A DNA stretch of 40,664 bases from Flavobacteriales bacterium. Lineage in GTDB: Bacteria > Bacteroidota > Bacteroidia > Flavobacteriales > Flavobacteriaceae. The DNA is taken from contig JALWFE010000055.1 in the NCBI GenBank assembly GCA_027039975.1, positions 1 to 40,664 of the forward strand. The letters are read 5' to 3'. Under the pieces are notes generated by a model that was given only the letters and a program-made list of their open reading frames with translations, was not told the DNA's origin and ran no database searches. The stretch's first letter is position 1. Each line of letters starts with the position of its first letter. This document shows positions 1 to 7,858 of this stretch, piece by piece. Both the position numbers and the translations under genes were made by a program.

Positions 1-42
1 TCAAAATAATCTTTGTTTCAAAAATATCCCGTTACTTTTTAT

Positions 43-50
43 TAAATTTG
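43..50 (+). promoter_or_regulatory. pruA -7 promoter box (TAAATTTG)
   Basis: The octamer TAAATTTG matches the Bacteroidota -7 consensus TAnnTTTG and lies 27 bases before the pruA ATG. No TTTG sits at the usual 19-21 base spacing upstream, so only the -7 half is supported. Confidence 0.45.
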
Positions 51-77
51 TTTCATAAAAAAATAAAAACTTAAATT

Positions 78-1703
78 ATGGCAACAGGATTTTTTAAAAC
101 GGATAAAGTTACTAACGAACCGGTTTTATCATATGCCCCCGGCACGCCGGAAAGGGAAGAAGTTTTGAAGGTTTACAAGGACCTTTGGAACCAACAAATA
201 GAAGTGCCGTTATATATAAACGGGCAAAGGGTTTACACGGGAAAAACCAAAGAAATAACGCCGCCACATGACCATCAACATGTTATCGGGGTTTATCACA
301 AAGCCACAAAAGACGATGTTCAAAAAGCCATTGAAACGGCATTGGCTGCCCGTGAAAAATGGGCAAATATGGATTGGCAAGACCGTGTTTCCATTTTTTT
401 AAAAGCAGCTGATTTAATCAGTGGGCCTTATCGAGCCAAGATGAATGCCGCGACGATGTTGGGACAATCCAAAACCATTTTCCAAGCAGAAATTGATGCC
501 GTAGCGGAATTGGCGGATTTTTGGCGGTTTAATGCCAAATATCTGCAAAAAATTTATGCCGAACAACCGGAATCCGCTCCCGGCATTTGGAACCGGATGG
601 AATATCGCCCTTTGGAAGGTTTTGTGTATGCCGTGACGCCGTTTAATTTTACGTCGATAGCCGGTAATTTACCGACTTCTCCTGCAATGGCAGGAAATGT
701 GGTCGTGTGGAAACCTTCTTCTACGCAAATGTATTCGGCTAAAATGATAATCGATATTTTGGAGGAAGCCGGATTACCGGCCGGTGTTATCAATATGGTA
801 GCCGGTAGTGCAACAATGATTACCGGAGAAGTATTAAACAGTCCCGATTTTGCAGGTATTCATTTTACCGGTTCTACCGATGTATTCCAATATTTGTGGA
901 AAAAAATAGGCGAAAATATTGCCAATTACAAAACATATCCGCGTATAGTAGGGGAGACCGGCGGTAAAGATTTTGTTTGGATGTACAGGGATGCCGACCC
1001 CAAAGCCGTGGCTACCGCTTTGACTCGAGGGGCTTTTGAATATCAAGGACAAAAATGTTCGGCGGCTTCACGGGCTTATATCCCCGAAAGTCAATGGCAA
1101 GCCGTCTTTGACGAACTTAAAAAACAAACGGACAGTATCAAGATGGGAGACCCGGTTGATATGTCCAATTTTATGACGGCGGTTATCAGCAAAAGTGCTT
1201 TTAACAAAATTACCGGTTATATAGATGATGCTAAAAAAGATAAAGATGTTGAAATAGTTATAGGCGGTGGGTATGATGACAGTAAAGGATATTTTATAGA
1301 GCCGACAGTGATTTTGACCAAAGACCCGCACTATGTGACTATGGAAGAAGAATTGTTCGGACCGGTTTTGACTGTTTATGTTTATAAAGATGACGAGTGG
1401 CGTGACAGTTTGGAATTGGTTGACAAAACATCGCCTTACGGTTTGACGGGTGCTATCTTTGCCAAAGACCGTTATGTGATAGCCGAAGCGAGCAAAAAGC
1501 TGGAAAATGCCGCCGGTAATTTCTATATCAATGACAAACCGACCGGAGCTGTGGTCAATCAACAACCTTTTGGCGGCGCCCGTGGTTCGGGAACAAACGA
1601 TAAAGCCGGTAGTATGTGGAATTTAATCCGCTGGATGTCCGTGAGGTCTATCAAAGAAAATTTCAATCCGCCGACGGATTACCGGTATCCTTTTATGGGG
1701 TAG
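78..1703 (+). CDS. pruA: L-glutamate gamma-semialdehyde dehydrogenase (P5C dehydrogenase)
   Basis: This is an NAD-dependent aldehyde dehydrogenase of the PruA family. It oxidises glutamate gamma-semialdehyde (from 1-pyrroline-5-carboxylate) to glutamate, the second step of proline catabolism, in the cytoplasm. The 541 residues match the stand-alone PruA length rather than the PutA fusion. The general-base Glu293 lies in GETGGKDF, the catalytic Cys327 lies in YQGQKCSAASR, and the cofactor region contains the HFTGST segment near 262-267. The C-terminus (PFGGARGSGTNDKAGS) is also typical of the family. The ATG at 78 is the first in frame and follows a TAnnTTTG box by 27 bases. No putA/prodh gene is adjacent, so the first step must be encoded elsewhere. 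A strong hairpin follows the stop, so the gene looks monocistronic. Confidence 0.96.
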   Translation: MATGFFKTDKVTNEPVLSYAPGTPEREEVLKVYKDLWNQQIEVPLYINGQRVYTGKTKEITPPHDHQHVIGVYHKATKDDVQKAIETALAAREKWANMDWQDRVSIFLKAADLISGPYRAKMNAATMLGQSKTIFQAEIDAVAELADFWRFNAKYLQKIYAEQPESAPGIWNRMEYRPLEGFVYAVTPFNFTSIAGNLPTSPAMAGNVVVWKPSSTQMYSAKMIIDILEEAGLPAGVINMVAGSATMITGEVLNSPDFAGIHFTGSTDVFQYLWKKIGENIANYKTYPRIVGETGGKDFVWMYRDADPKAVATALTRGAFEYQGQKCSAASRAYIPESQWQAVFDELKKQTDSIKMGDPVDMSNFMTAVISKSAFNKITGYIDDAKKDKDVEIVIGGGYDDSKGYFIEPTVILTKDPHYVTMEEELFGPVLTVYVYKDDEWRDSLELVDKTSPYGLTGAIFAKDRYVIAEASKKLENAAGNFYINDKPTGAVVNQQPFGGARGSGTNDKAGSMWNLIRWMSVRSIKENFNPPTDYRYPFMG

Positions 1704-1711
1704 ATAGCTTA

Positions 1712-1745
1712 GTTGAAAGTTGAAAGTAAAAAGTTGAAAGTTATG
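1712..1745. repeat. GTTGAAA heptamer tandem array
   Basis: The stretch contains repeated units of GTTGAAA, partly degenerate (GTAAAAA), directly after the pruA stop. The same heptamer family recurs in several other gaps of this window. Confidence 0.6.
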
Positions 1746-1809
1746 ATTTTATTTTGTCAACCGGATTTAAACATTTGTAAAGAGATAATTTAACTGATAG
1801 ATACACGGG

Positions 1810-1834
1810 GGCGAAGAAACTTTGTTTCTTCGCC
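1810..1834 (+). terminator. Hairpin terminator after pruA
   Basis: A perfect 11-bp stem (GGCGAAGAAAC paired with GTTTCTTCGCC) encloses a 3-base loop about 107 bases after the pruA stop. The T-run after it is weak (ATCCTGTTTATT), so termination is likely but not certain. Confidence 0.6.
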
Positions 1835-1934
1835 ATCCTGTTTATTATGTTTTGTTTAGAAGTTATAATCTTTCGTTGGATTTCAAAAATTATATAAAAT
1901 GTTTTTGGATTAACTTAATATCCTTAATTTCTAA

Positions 1935-2060
1935 GACAAAGATTTGGAAAACGAAGCCCGGAGAGTGATACAAAAATTACCCAAAATGCAACCCGGCAAG
2001 CAACGTGACAGACCGGTTAATGTTACTTATTCTTTACCGATTGTATTTAATGTGGAATGA
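1935..2060 (+). pseudogene. Relic of a TonB protein C-terminal domain
   Basis: Reading from 1935, the plus strand stays open for 41 codons to a TGA at 2058-2060. It encodes a clear TonB C-terminal signature: EARRVIQKLPKMQPGKQ, then RPVNVTYSLPIVFNVE. This is the end of the Bacteroidota TonB domain, where xxVxxLPKxxPGKQxGxPVxVxYxLPIxF is conserved. A stop codon (TAA at 1932-1934) sits immediately upstream in frame, and I could not recover the rest of the domain in any other frame, so the gene is truncated. Its last 34 bases overlap, in antisense, the 3' end of the EI24-family gene. A complete tonB would add a transmembrane helix, a proline-rich spacer and a full roughly 80-residue C-domain, none of which is present. 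Confidence 0.8.
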
Positions 2061-2815
2061 GATTTCTTCCGTTTCTCAAACATCAAAACACTGGCCGCTA
2101 TTACCCCGATAAATGCAACAATCGCTTCGGAAAACGCCGACCAATAAACGGAAAAATGCTCGGAAACCAACTGTCCTTCAAAAATGGTATTTAAACTAAT
2201 CATCAGGTAATAAACACCTCCTAAACCGATTGCCAATCCGGGATTGTCGCGTACAAATTGTACCGAATCCCGATAAGGCATCCGGTAATTTTCCATTGCA
2301 TAATCCAAGATAGAAAAGCCGTAAAAGTAAGCGGTTATCAATGCAATAAGCGTGTTGCCGGTAAGGTGAATGATTTTCATTTCCGGCAAAAAGTACAAGA
2401 TAATGGAAATAATGGCAATACCGAGGTATTGATAGAACATATTGCGTAAACTGATTTTAATACCGCGTAGGATATCTTTTATCAATTGCACAAGTGAAAA
2501 TTTATAAACCTGCCCGGACAAACGTTTTCCAACTTCTTCGGAGACTAACGAGAAAACAGGAGATAATATCAACAACAATAAAAAGCCGGAAAAACTCGCT
2601 ACAATATTGACAGTCAATATAGTGTATTTCTGAACATTGAAGTAGGGAATTAAACCTGCAATAAAGTTAATCAATAAATCGAAAATGATAACCGGAAAAG
2701 CAAAAAGTATCAGCAAAATCAGTAGTAGTATCAGGTATTTATATAACCGGAATTTAAAAATGTATCTGGTGGCTATACCGTAATATTTTATACTTTTTAT
2801 GACATCTTGCCACAT
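2027..2815 (-). CDS. EI24 / CysZ-like polytopic inner-membrane protein
   Basis: This 262-residue protein has about five or six hydrophobic segments, near residues 27-57, 63-87, 128-146, 152-170, 195-212 and 227-246. The segment YGFSILDYAMENYRMPYRDS, followed by VQFVRDNPGLAIGLG, matches the conserved core of the EI24 domain family, which also contains the sulfate-uptake protein CysZ. Its substrate in Bacteroidota is not established and no sulfate genes are nearby. The gene starts 6 bases after the stop of the DUF4252 lipoprotein gene, so it is probably the last gene of the sigma-factor operon. Its C-terminal tail (roughly the last 11 residues) reads antisense through a tonB relic. That tail may therefore be a recent extension rather than ancestral sequence. 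Confidence 0.75.
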   Translation of the reverse strand: MWQDVIKSIKYYGIATRYIFKFRLYKYLILLLILLILFAFPVIIFDLLINFIAGLIPYFNVQKYTILTVNIVASFSGFLLLLILSPVFSLVSEEVGKRLSGQVYKFSLVQLIKDILRGIKISLRNMFYQYLGIAIISIILYFLPEMKIIHLTGNTLIALITAYFYGFSILDYAMENYRMPYRDSVQFVRDNPGLAIGLGGVYYLMISLNTIFEGQLVSEHFSVYWSAFSEAIVAFIGVIAASVLMFEKRKKSHSTLNTIGKE

Positions 2816-2821
2816 CGTTAA

Positions 2822-3364
2822 TTATTCATTATTATTATTAAAAATATCAATAATCGTTTTGGCTTGTGATTCGTCAATTTTATTAATGTGTTTTAAAGCT
2901 TTGACAATACTGTTGACATTGACATCGTCACCTTTGAGCATACCTATCAAAAAATTGTAATCTTTGTCTTTACCTAAAAAAATCACTTCATCGATTTTTT
3001 CCGGTTCTCCTTTGTAAGAAAAGACAACTTCGTATCCTTTATTGTTGATTTTTGACAAGGTTTTGTAATGTTTGCTTTTAATGATTTTTGCCGCTTTTTT
3101 ATATTCCGCTTGTTTTTTATTGGGGTCATAATCATTTTTATAGATTAGAACATTCATTTTTTTTATGGAATGGATGTCTTTAAGTGTTTCCGTGTCCAAT
3201 TTGCTTTCATCAAACGAAACGGCACTTGCCGGAATATTGATGACAAAAAAGTCGGGACTTTCGGTAGCTTGAACAAAATAATCTTCCATCGGGTCAGTTT
3301 TACAAGCCGACATGAAAAGTAATAATAAACTCAAAACCAATATGTTAATTATTTTTTTAAACAT
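2822..3364 (-). CDS. DUF4252 domain lipoprotein
   Basis: This 180-residue DUF4252 family protein begins with a lipoprotein signal: MFKK, a hydrophobic run and the lipobox MSAC with Cys21 as the lipidated residue. The mature part is charged and lysine-rich. It contains the family pattern of an exported alpha/beta domain (FVINIPASAVSF near residue 40, VIFLGKDKDYNFLIGMLKGD near 128-147). The function of the family is unknown. It lies 21 bases after another DUF4252 gene and 6 bases before the EI24-like gene, so it is one of two tandem paralogues inside the sigma-factor operon. The lipid anchor suggests periplasmic or outer-membrane localisation. Similar lengths (about 170-180 residues) are usual for the family. 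Confidence 0.8.
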   Translation of the reverse strand: MFKKIINILVLSLLLLFMSACKTDPMEDYFVQATESPDFFVINIPASAVSFDESKLDTETLKDIHSIKKMNVLIYKNDYDPNKKQAEYKKAAKIIKSKHYKTLSKINNKGYEVVFSYKGEPEKIDEVIFLGKDKDYNFLIGMLKGDDVNVNSIVKALKHINKIDESQAKTIIDIFNNNNE

Positions 3365-3385
3365 TGCCGGATATTTTTAAAGCGA

Positions 3386-3913
3386 TTAATTATTCTGTTT
3401 TTCTTCTACTTCTTTGAGATATTTATTGTCGATAATTTTGACTTTTTTGTTCAATTTGGATAGTTTTTTCAAATCGATATTGCCGGTAACCAGCATAATA
3501 ACACTTTGTGGTTTTTGCGGATCTTTAGATTTGAGAATCATAATCAGTTCTTTGGCCATATGCGGTTTGTCACCTTTGACAATATAAAATTTGACATTGT
3601 TATCTTGATCGTTGATACGCATGAGTTCTACCATTTTTTTCTTTTTTGCATATTGATTGGCATCATTGATCATTTGTGCTTGTACTTGTGCGTCTTCGGT
3701 TGAAAATACTTTGAGTCCGGTCAAGCCGCTGAGTACATTAATTTCTTCTTTGGCTTCGGCACTTTCGGGCTCTATTTCTTTGAGTAGTTTGAACATTTCA
3801 TCGGTAACTATTACCGAAGATACTTGATCGTAGTCTTCATATTTGTCAAATAAACTTTGTGCAAAGTTTGTAAAGTTTATAAGCAGACTGAAAAGGAATA
3901 TTAAATTTTTCAT
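3386..3913 (-). CDS. DUF4252 domain secreted protein
   Basis: This 175-residue paralogue of the neighbouring DUF4252 lipoprotein carries a classical signal peptide, a hydrophobic core of about 14 residues ending in NFAQS, instead of a lipobox. The mature domain has KVFSTEDAQVQAQMINDAN and VIMLVTGNIDLKKLSKL, a typical DUF4252 ending in which a small beta-sheet domain reads LVxGxIDLxxLSKL. The stop of the upstream one-helix protein gene overlaps this start by 4 bases (ATGA arrangement), so the two are translationally coupled. The function is unknown. Because the operon begins with an ECF sigma factor, an envelope role under sigma control is inferred from context and not shown by sequence. Confidence 0.82.
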   Translation of the reverse strand: MKNLIFLFSLLINFTNFAQSLFDKYEDYDQVSSVIVTDEMFKLLKEIEPESAEAKEEINVLSGLTGLKVFSTEDAQVQAQMINDANQYAKKKKMVELMRINDQDNNVKFYIVKGDKPHMAKELIMILKSKDPQKPQSVIMLVTGNIDLKKLSKLNKKVKIIDNKYLKEVEEKQNN

Positions 3914-4395
3914 TTTTTTGTCGTTTTAAGGTTAAACACTTTTTGAGTTGTTTGTCCGAACAAGCTGAGAGTGCCTGTTTTGTCCAGTCCTTCCGAAACA
4001 TTACGGGTAAATTTTTTGAGTTCTTTTCCGGCTTCTTTTTGTTTTTCCGGATTCGGATTGGATATTTGAATATGTGTTGCCGTGCCGTTTAAGTCAAATC
4101 CTTGATGATGATTTTGTTGCAAGAGCCATACCAGTCCCAATCCTATAAACAAAGCTACAGAGGCAGCCATGTAAAATCTGCGACTTATACCGGCTTTCGG
4201 TAAAGTGAAACGCTGCGGATTACGGATTTGCCGTTCCCGGTTGAAATAACCGAATAGCGCTTTATACGGTTCGTGTGCCGGTGCTACATCATCCGAAGCG
4301 AAATAATCTCTCAGCAAAGCTTCTTCTTCCAAGCCGGTTAGTCCTTCAAAATATTTGTTTAAGAGTTTGTCAATGTTTTTGTAATCCGTATTCAT
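3910..4395 (-). CDS. Probable anti-sigma factor with a single transmembrane helix
   Basis: The protein has 161 residues. Its N-terminal roughly 75 residues are charged and probably cytoplasmic (KYFEGLTGLEEEALLRDYF resembles the start of Bacteroidota anti-sigma-type proteins). One transmembrane helix follows near residues 87-107 (FYMAASVALFIGLGLVWLLQ), and then a roughly 55-residue periplasmic tail. It overlaps the upstream sigma gene by 26 bases and the downstream DUF4252 gene by 4. Sequence alone does not prove sigma binding. The call rests on topology, on the gene order sigma then one-helix protein, and on the N-terminal similarity. No FecR-type iron-sensing domain is visible, so this is not a typical FecR. 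Confidence 0.65.
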   Translation of the reverse strand: MNTDYKNIDKLLNKYFEGLTGLEEEALLRDYFASDDVAPAHEPYKALFGYFNRERQIRNPQRFTLPKAGISRRFYMAASVALFIGLGLVWLLQQNHHQGFDLNGTATHIQISNPNPEKQKEAGKELKKFTRNVSEGLDKTGTLSLFGQTTQKVFNLKTTKK

Positions 4396-4885
4396 ATTGT
4401 TTGATTAAAGCGTTTTTTAAAGTTTTTCTGGCACGTGATAATGCGGTTCTAACGGCATTTTCATTCATGTCCAAGATTTCGGCAATTTCTTTAAATTCAT
4501 AACCTTCAATATCCCGTAGTTGCACAATTAAACGTTGTTTTTCAGGTAATTTCATCATCAGTTGTTCTACAATACCGATAGCTTCATGTGTTTCAAATTG
4601 TTTTTCCGATGATGGTGCTTTCATCATAAATGAAATACTATCCAACCGGCTTTCTTTGGCTTGTTTCGATTTGATTCTGTCCAGGCAATAGTTTCGGACG
4701 GTTCGCAAAAAATATGCATCGGTATTACTGATACGGTTAAATTGTTCTCTTTTAACCCAGAGTTTGGTGAAAACTTCCTGTACGGCATCAGCCGCTTCAT
4801 CAGTGGAAATCAACATCATTTTAGCCAAACGAAACATCTTGTCTTCCAGACGTTTAACTGTATTTACAAATTCAAGTTGAGTCAT
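4370..4885 (-). CDS. RNA polymerase sigma-70 factor, ECF type
   Basis: The 171 residues contain the two ECF domains. Region 2 includes DEAADAVQEVFTKLWVKR (about residues 29-46) and TDAYFLRTVRNYCLDRIKS (about 56-74). Region 4 includes LPEKQRLIVQLRDIEGYEFK (about 114-133) and a helix-turn-helix at EIAEILDMNENAVRTALSRA. It heads a tightly packed minus-strand unit, with a 26-base overlap into the anti-sigma gene, followed by two DUF4252 genes and an EI24-like gene. A near-consensus box (TATCTTTA) lies about 30 bases upstream. The product most likely directs transcription of this operon and perhaps other envelope genes, though the regulon is not deducible here. Confidence 0.9.
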   Translation of the reverse strand: MTQLEFVNTVKRLEDKMFRLAKMMLISTDEAADAVQEVFTKLWVKREQFNRISNTDAYFLRTVRNYCLDRIKSKQAKESRLDSISFMMKAPSSEKQFETHEAIGIVEQLMMKLPEKQRLIVQLRDIEGYEFKEIAEILDMNENAVRTALSRARKTLKNALIKQYEYGLQKH

Positions 4886-4914
4886 TTTAACGGTTCGTTA
4901 CACTGATTTAACGA

Positions 4915-4922
4915 TAAAGATA
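4915..4922 (-). promoter_or_regulatory. Possible -7 box upstream of the sigma gene (TATCTTTA)
   Basis: On the minus strand, TATCTTTA differs by one base from TAnnTTTG and precedes the sigma-factor ATG by 29 bases. An autoregulated promoter for the ECF factor could lie elsewhere. Confidence 0.3.
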
Positions 4923-4992
4923 CGAAATTGTTACAAAAGAGATAGTTAAAAGTGAAAAGTTGAATGTTGAAAGTTATTTGGTTATATTATCT

Positions 4993-5050
4993 CTATGACT
5001 TGATTTGCCCTGAAATAGGTTGATTCAAAAAGTCAACAAAAATCAGGATG
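4993..5050 (+). repeat. Imperfect palindromic element, copy 1
   Basis: This 58-base element begins CTATGACTTG, contains CTGAAATAGGTTGA, and ends AACAAAAATCAGGA. It is internally symmetrical (CCTGA-N5-GTTGA-N9-TCAAC-N5-TCAGG on the opposite strand). A diverged copy lies in inverted orientation at 10044-10096, so the pair brackets nqrBCDEF. It could be the end of a decayed insertion sequence or a small non-autonomous repeat. No transposase remains. Confidence 0.6.
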
Positions 5051-5072
5051 AGGTATAATTAGTTTATTTTGT

Positions 5073-5110
5073 AAAAAAAAAAGAGACACACAAACTATGT
5101 ATCTCTTTTT
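5073..5110 (-). terminator. Terminator of the nqr genes
   Basis: A 9-bp stem (AAAAAGAGA at 5078-5086 with TCTCTTTTT at 5102-5110) is partly extended inside by ACA/TGT. On the minus strand a run of ten T follows (5073-5082 as A). It lies about 160 bases after the nqrF stop and would end transcription of nqrBCDEF. Confidence 0.7.
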
Positions 5111-5139
5111 CTGTTTAATAAAATTTATCGAATATTAGC

Positions 5140-5165
5140 GAGACGTTTTGCCAAAACGTATCTAC
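5140..5165. repeat. GAGACG-type palindrome
   Basis: The sequence GAGACGTTTTG-C-CAAAACGTATCTAC has a perfect 8-bp core (ACGTTTTG/CAAAACGT). It shares the GAGACG...TCT(C)TAC frame with the palindrome at 5249-5270. Such short palindromes are scattered through many Bacteroidota and cyanobacterial genomes. Confidence 0.5.
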
Positions 5166-5248
5166 CTGCATTCACATATCAAATCTATGTTTTGGTGCGT
5201 CTATCAGTTATAACATTTAACATTATGAACATTATAAACTTTTAGCAC

Positions 5249-5270
5249 GAGACGCACGACCGTGCGTCTC
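5249..5270. repeat. Perfect GAGACGCACG palindrome at the nqrF stop
   Basis: The arms GAGACGCACG and CGTGCGTCTC are perfect 10-bp inverted repeats around a 2-base centre. The right arm abuts the nqrF stop codon (5270-5272). It belongs to the same family as the palindromes at 5140-5165 and 11679-11697 and could protect the 3' end of the nqr transcript. Confidence 0.65.
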
Positions 5271-6577
5271 TACCCACCAAAATCATCAAAACGAATATTT
5301 TCAGGTGGTACGCCGAGATTTTCGAGCATGTTGACTACCGCTTTGTTCATCATCGGCGGGCCGCAGAAATAATACTCTATATCTTCCGGGGTTTCGTGTT
5401 TACTCAGATAGTTATCGTAGAGTGCTTGATGCACAAATCCGATGAAACCATCGCCGGGACAATCCAGACATTCTTTGACTTGCCAGTCATCTTCGGGACG
5501 CGGCTCGGATAAGACTAGATAAAATTTGAAGTTAGGAAATTCTTTTTCCAAATCTCTGAAATGATCTACATAGAACAGTTCACGTTTGGAGCGTCCGCCA
5601 TACCAATAAGATACTTTTCTGTCGGTTTTAAGCGTTTTAAACAAGTGATACAAGTGTGAACGCATCGGGGCCATACCGGCTCCCCCACCGATATAGACCA
5701 TTTCGGCATCGGAATCTTCATTGATAAAGAATTCGCCGTAAGGACCGGATATTTTGACAACATCACCGGGTTTGCGTGAGAATATATAAGATGAAGCAAT
5801 ACCGGGATTGACGTTCATCCACGTATTTTTTTCACGATCCCACGGGGGTGTGGCAATACGGACGTTTAACATAATACGGCGTCCTTCGGCAGGATAACTG
5901 GCCATGGAATAAGCCCGTGTCACTTCTTCGTCGTTTTTCATGACAAGCGGCCATAAGTTGAACTTATCCCAATCTTCCCTGAATTTGTCCGGTTCACCGG
6001 GATGTTCCACAGGATGTGCCGTGATGTCTATATCTTTGTAGGCAACCGTTACCGGTGGCACATCTATTTGGATATAACCGCCGGGTTTGTAATTGATATC
6101 TTCGGGCACTTCAACCACAAATTCTTTGATAAATGAAGCCACATTGTAATTGGAAACCACTTTGGCATCCCATTTTTTAACACCGAATACTTCTTCCGGC
6201 ACAACGATTTCCAAATCTTCTTTAACCTTGACTTGACAGCCCAATCGCCAGCCTTCTTCTTTTTGTTTAAGGGTAAAATGCGGTTCTTCGGTCGGGAGCA
6301 TGTTGCCACCGCCTTTTAAAACCTTGACTTTACATTGCAGACAAGTACCGCCACCGCCACAAGCTGATGGTAAAAAGATTTTTTCATTAGACAAGGTACT
6401 CAATAACGAACCACCCGCTTCCACTTCCAATTCTTTTTCACCGTTGACCAATATTTTAACTTTGCCCCCGGGCAGTAATTTGGCTTTTGCCCACAAAAGT
6501 AAAATGACCAATATCAAGACAACCGCCAAAAATACCAATACACTGGCTATGATTACTTTCATTGTATTCTGATCCAT
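5270..6577 (-). CDS. nqrF: Na+-translocating NADH:quinone reductase subunit F
   Basis: NqrF takes electrons from NADH through FAD and a [2Fe-2S] centre and feeds them to the sodium-pumping membrane core. The 435 residues show an N-terminal membrane anchor (residues about 9-31). A plant-type ferredoxin domain follows with Cys73, Cys79, Cys82 and Cys114 (C-x5-C-x2-C-x31-C). The FAD motif RAYSMASY is at 221-228, and the NADH-binding stretch [12 protein letters not shown] is at 297-308. CGPP lies near 405, and the protein ends in FDDFGG. It is the last nqr gene, 17 bases after nqrE, and is followed by a strong terminator. All key residues are intact and the length is normal for the family (about 400-435). 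Confidence 0.97.
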   Translation of the reverse strand: MDQNTMKVIIASVLVFLAVVLILVILLLWAKAKLLPGGKVKILVNGEKELEVEAGGSLLSTLSNEKIFLPSACGGGGTCLQCKVKVLKGGGNMLPTEEPHFTLKQKEEGWRLGCQVKVKEDLEIVVPEEVFGVKKWDAKVVSNYNVASFIKEFVVEVPEDINYKPGGYIQIDVPPVTVAYKDIDITAHPVEHPGEPDKFREDWDKFNLWPLVMKNDEEVTRAYSMASYPAEGRRIMLNVRIATPPWDREKNTWMNVNPGIASSYIFSRKPGDVVKISGPYGEFFINEDSDAEMVYIGGGAGMAPMRSHLYHLFKTLKTDRKVSYWYGGRSKRELFYVDHFRDLEKEFPNFKFYLVLSEPRPEDDWQVKECLDCPGDGFIGFVHQALYDNYLSKHETPEDIEYYFCGPPMMNKAVVNMLENLGVPPENIRFDDFGG

Positions 6578-6594
6578 TTTCTACAAACTTTGAA

Positions 6595-7209
6595 TTAAAT
6601 TTTGATTCCCATAAAGGCCATAAAGGCAATAGCCATCAGACCGGTAATAATAAAAGTGATACCCAAACCGCGCAACGGTGCCGGCACATTGGAATAGGTA
6701 ATTTTTTCACGAATAGCCGCCAATAAAATAATGGCTAACATCCAACCGATACCGGAACCTAATCCGTACACCAAGGCTTCTGATACTTGTGTAAATTCTT
6801 TTTGTTGCATAAACAAAGACCCACCGAGAATGGCACAGTTGACAGCAATCAGCGGTAAGAAAATTCCTAAGGAAGCATACAGTGCCGGTGCAAAACGTTC
6901 GACAAACATTTCAACCAGTTGCACCATAGCTGCAATCACCGCTATAAACATGATAAAACTCAAAAAACTCAAATCGACATCGGCAAATGACGGATCCAAC
7001 CATTTCAAAGCACCGGGTTGTAGTAAATATTTGTCAATCAAAAAGTTAACCGGAACGGTAATCGTTAAAACGAATACCACTGCGGCACCCAGACCGACGG
7101 ATGTTTTTACCTTTTTGGAAACGGCCAAATATGAACACATACCCAAGAAAAAGGCAAAAACCATATTTTCAATAAAGATACTTCTTATAAATATATTCCA
7201 TAATTCCAT
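6595..7209 (-). CDS. nqrE: Na+-translocating NADH:quinone reductase subunit E
   Basis: NqrE is one of the two homologous six-helix membrane subunits that form the electron and sodium path of Na+-NQR. The 204 residues include the inverted-repeat cysteines Cys25 ([10 protein letters not shown]) and Cys125 ([10 protein letters not shown]). Together with the NqrD pair, these are known to hold an iron-sulfur centre between the two subunits in characterised enzymes. The C-terminus ([21 protein letters not shown]) is characteristic. The gene starts 13 bases after nqrD ends and leaves 17 bases to nqrF. The close RnfA paralogue is excluded because all of nqrA, B, C, D and F lie in order with it. Confidence 0.97.
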   Translation of the reverse strand: MELWNIFIRSIFIENMVFAFFLGMCSYLAVSKKVKTSVGLGAAVVFVLTITVPVNFLIDKYLLQPGALKWLDPSFADVDLSFLSFIMFIAVIAAMVQLVEMFVERFAPALYASLGIFLPLIAVNCAILGGSLFMQQKEFTQVSEALVYGLGSGIGWMLAIILLAAIREKITYSNVPAPLRGLGITFIITGLMAIAFMAFMGIKI

Positions 7210-7222
7210 AATACTTCCTTTT

Positions 7223-7852
7223 TTATTCTTTTTCAGTTAATTGCGGGTACAAACTGCGTTGTACCCAGATGACAATACCAAGGGTTATCAATGCCATTGC
7301 CGGTAACAACATCATCGCATTGTTAACATATCCCAAATCGTAGAATGATTGCGGTATAATTTGATAGTCAAACAAAGTGCCGGAGCCAAACAGCTCGCGG
7401 AAAAAGGCAACGATAATCAATATCAAACCGTAACCGGCTCCGTTACCAATACCGTCTAAAAACGAATCAAGCGGTTTGTTACCCAAAGCAAAAGCTTCGA
7501 GACGTCCCATAACGATACAGTTGGTAATAATCAAGCCGACGAATACCGATAATTGTTTGGAAACATCGTAAGCGAAAGCTTTTAAGATTTGATCTACCAG
7601 GATTACTAATGTTGCTACTACCAACAATTGCACGATAATACGAATCCGGTTCGGGATATAATTTCGTATCAATGAAACAATCAAGTTACTAAATGCAACG
7701 ACAACCATAACGGACAATGCCATAACGATGGCCGGCATCAGTTTGACGGTAATAGCCAAAGCCGAACAAATCCCCAAAACCTGAACGGTTATCGGGTTGT
7801 TTTCGTTTAAAGGATCTTTTATCAGATCTTGCCATTTATGTTTTTTAGCCAT
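7223..7852 (-). CDS. nqrD: Na+-translocating NADH:quinone reductase subunit D
   Basis: NqrD is the partner of NqrE in the membrane core of the sodium pump. The 209 residues have six hydrophobic segments. The conserved cysteines are Cys29 ([10 protein letters not shown]) and Cys112 ([10 protein letters not shown]), positioned for the shared iron-sulfur centre. The motif [12 protein letters not shown] is diagnostic of NqrD/RnfE, and the surrounding nqr genes assign it to Nqr. Only 6 bases separate it from nqrC and 13 from nqrE, so it is co-transcribed with them. Confidence 0.97.
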   Translation of the reverse strand: MAKKHKWQDLIKDPLNENNPITVQVLGICSALAITVKLMPAIVMALSVMVVVAFSNLIVSLIRNYIPNRIRIIVQLLVVATLVILVDQILKAFAYDVSKQLSVFVGLIITNCIVMGRLEAFALGNKPLDSFLDGIGNGAGYGLILIIVAFFRELFGSGTLFDYQIIPQSFYDLGYVNNAMMLLPAMALITLGIVIWVQRSLYPQLTEKE

Positions 7853-7858
7853 AATATT

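Larger units (their letters stand above)
4886..5269. other. Repeat-filled gap between the sigma gene and nqrF
   Basis: These 384 bases contain no credible gene. In order they hold a weak promoter box, a GTTGAAA-type heptamer array (4945-4976), one copy of an imperfect palindromic element also found inverted near 10 kb, the terminator of the nqr genes, and two GAGACG-type palindromes. The two flanking genes point the same way, but the strong terminator isolates them. Confidence 0.6.

Noticed and set aside
1068-1565. A 165-codon minus-strand frame inside pruA
   Set aside because: It is fully antisense to a well-conserved gene, with no family motif and no promoter or RBS.
4993-5050. A complete insertion sequence at the palindromic element
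   Set aside because: No transposase frame or target-site duplication is present around either copy, so only a repeat or relic can be claimed.
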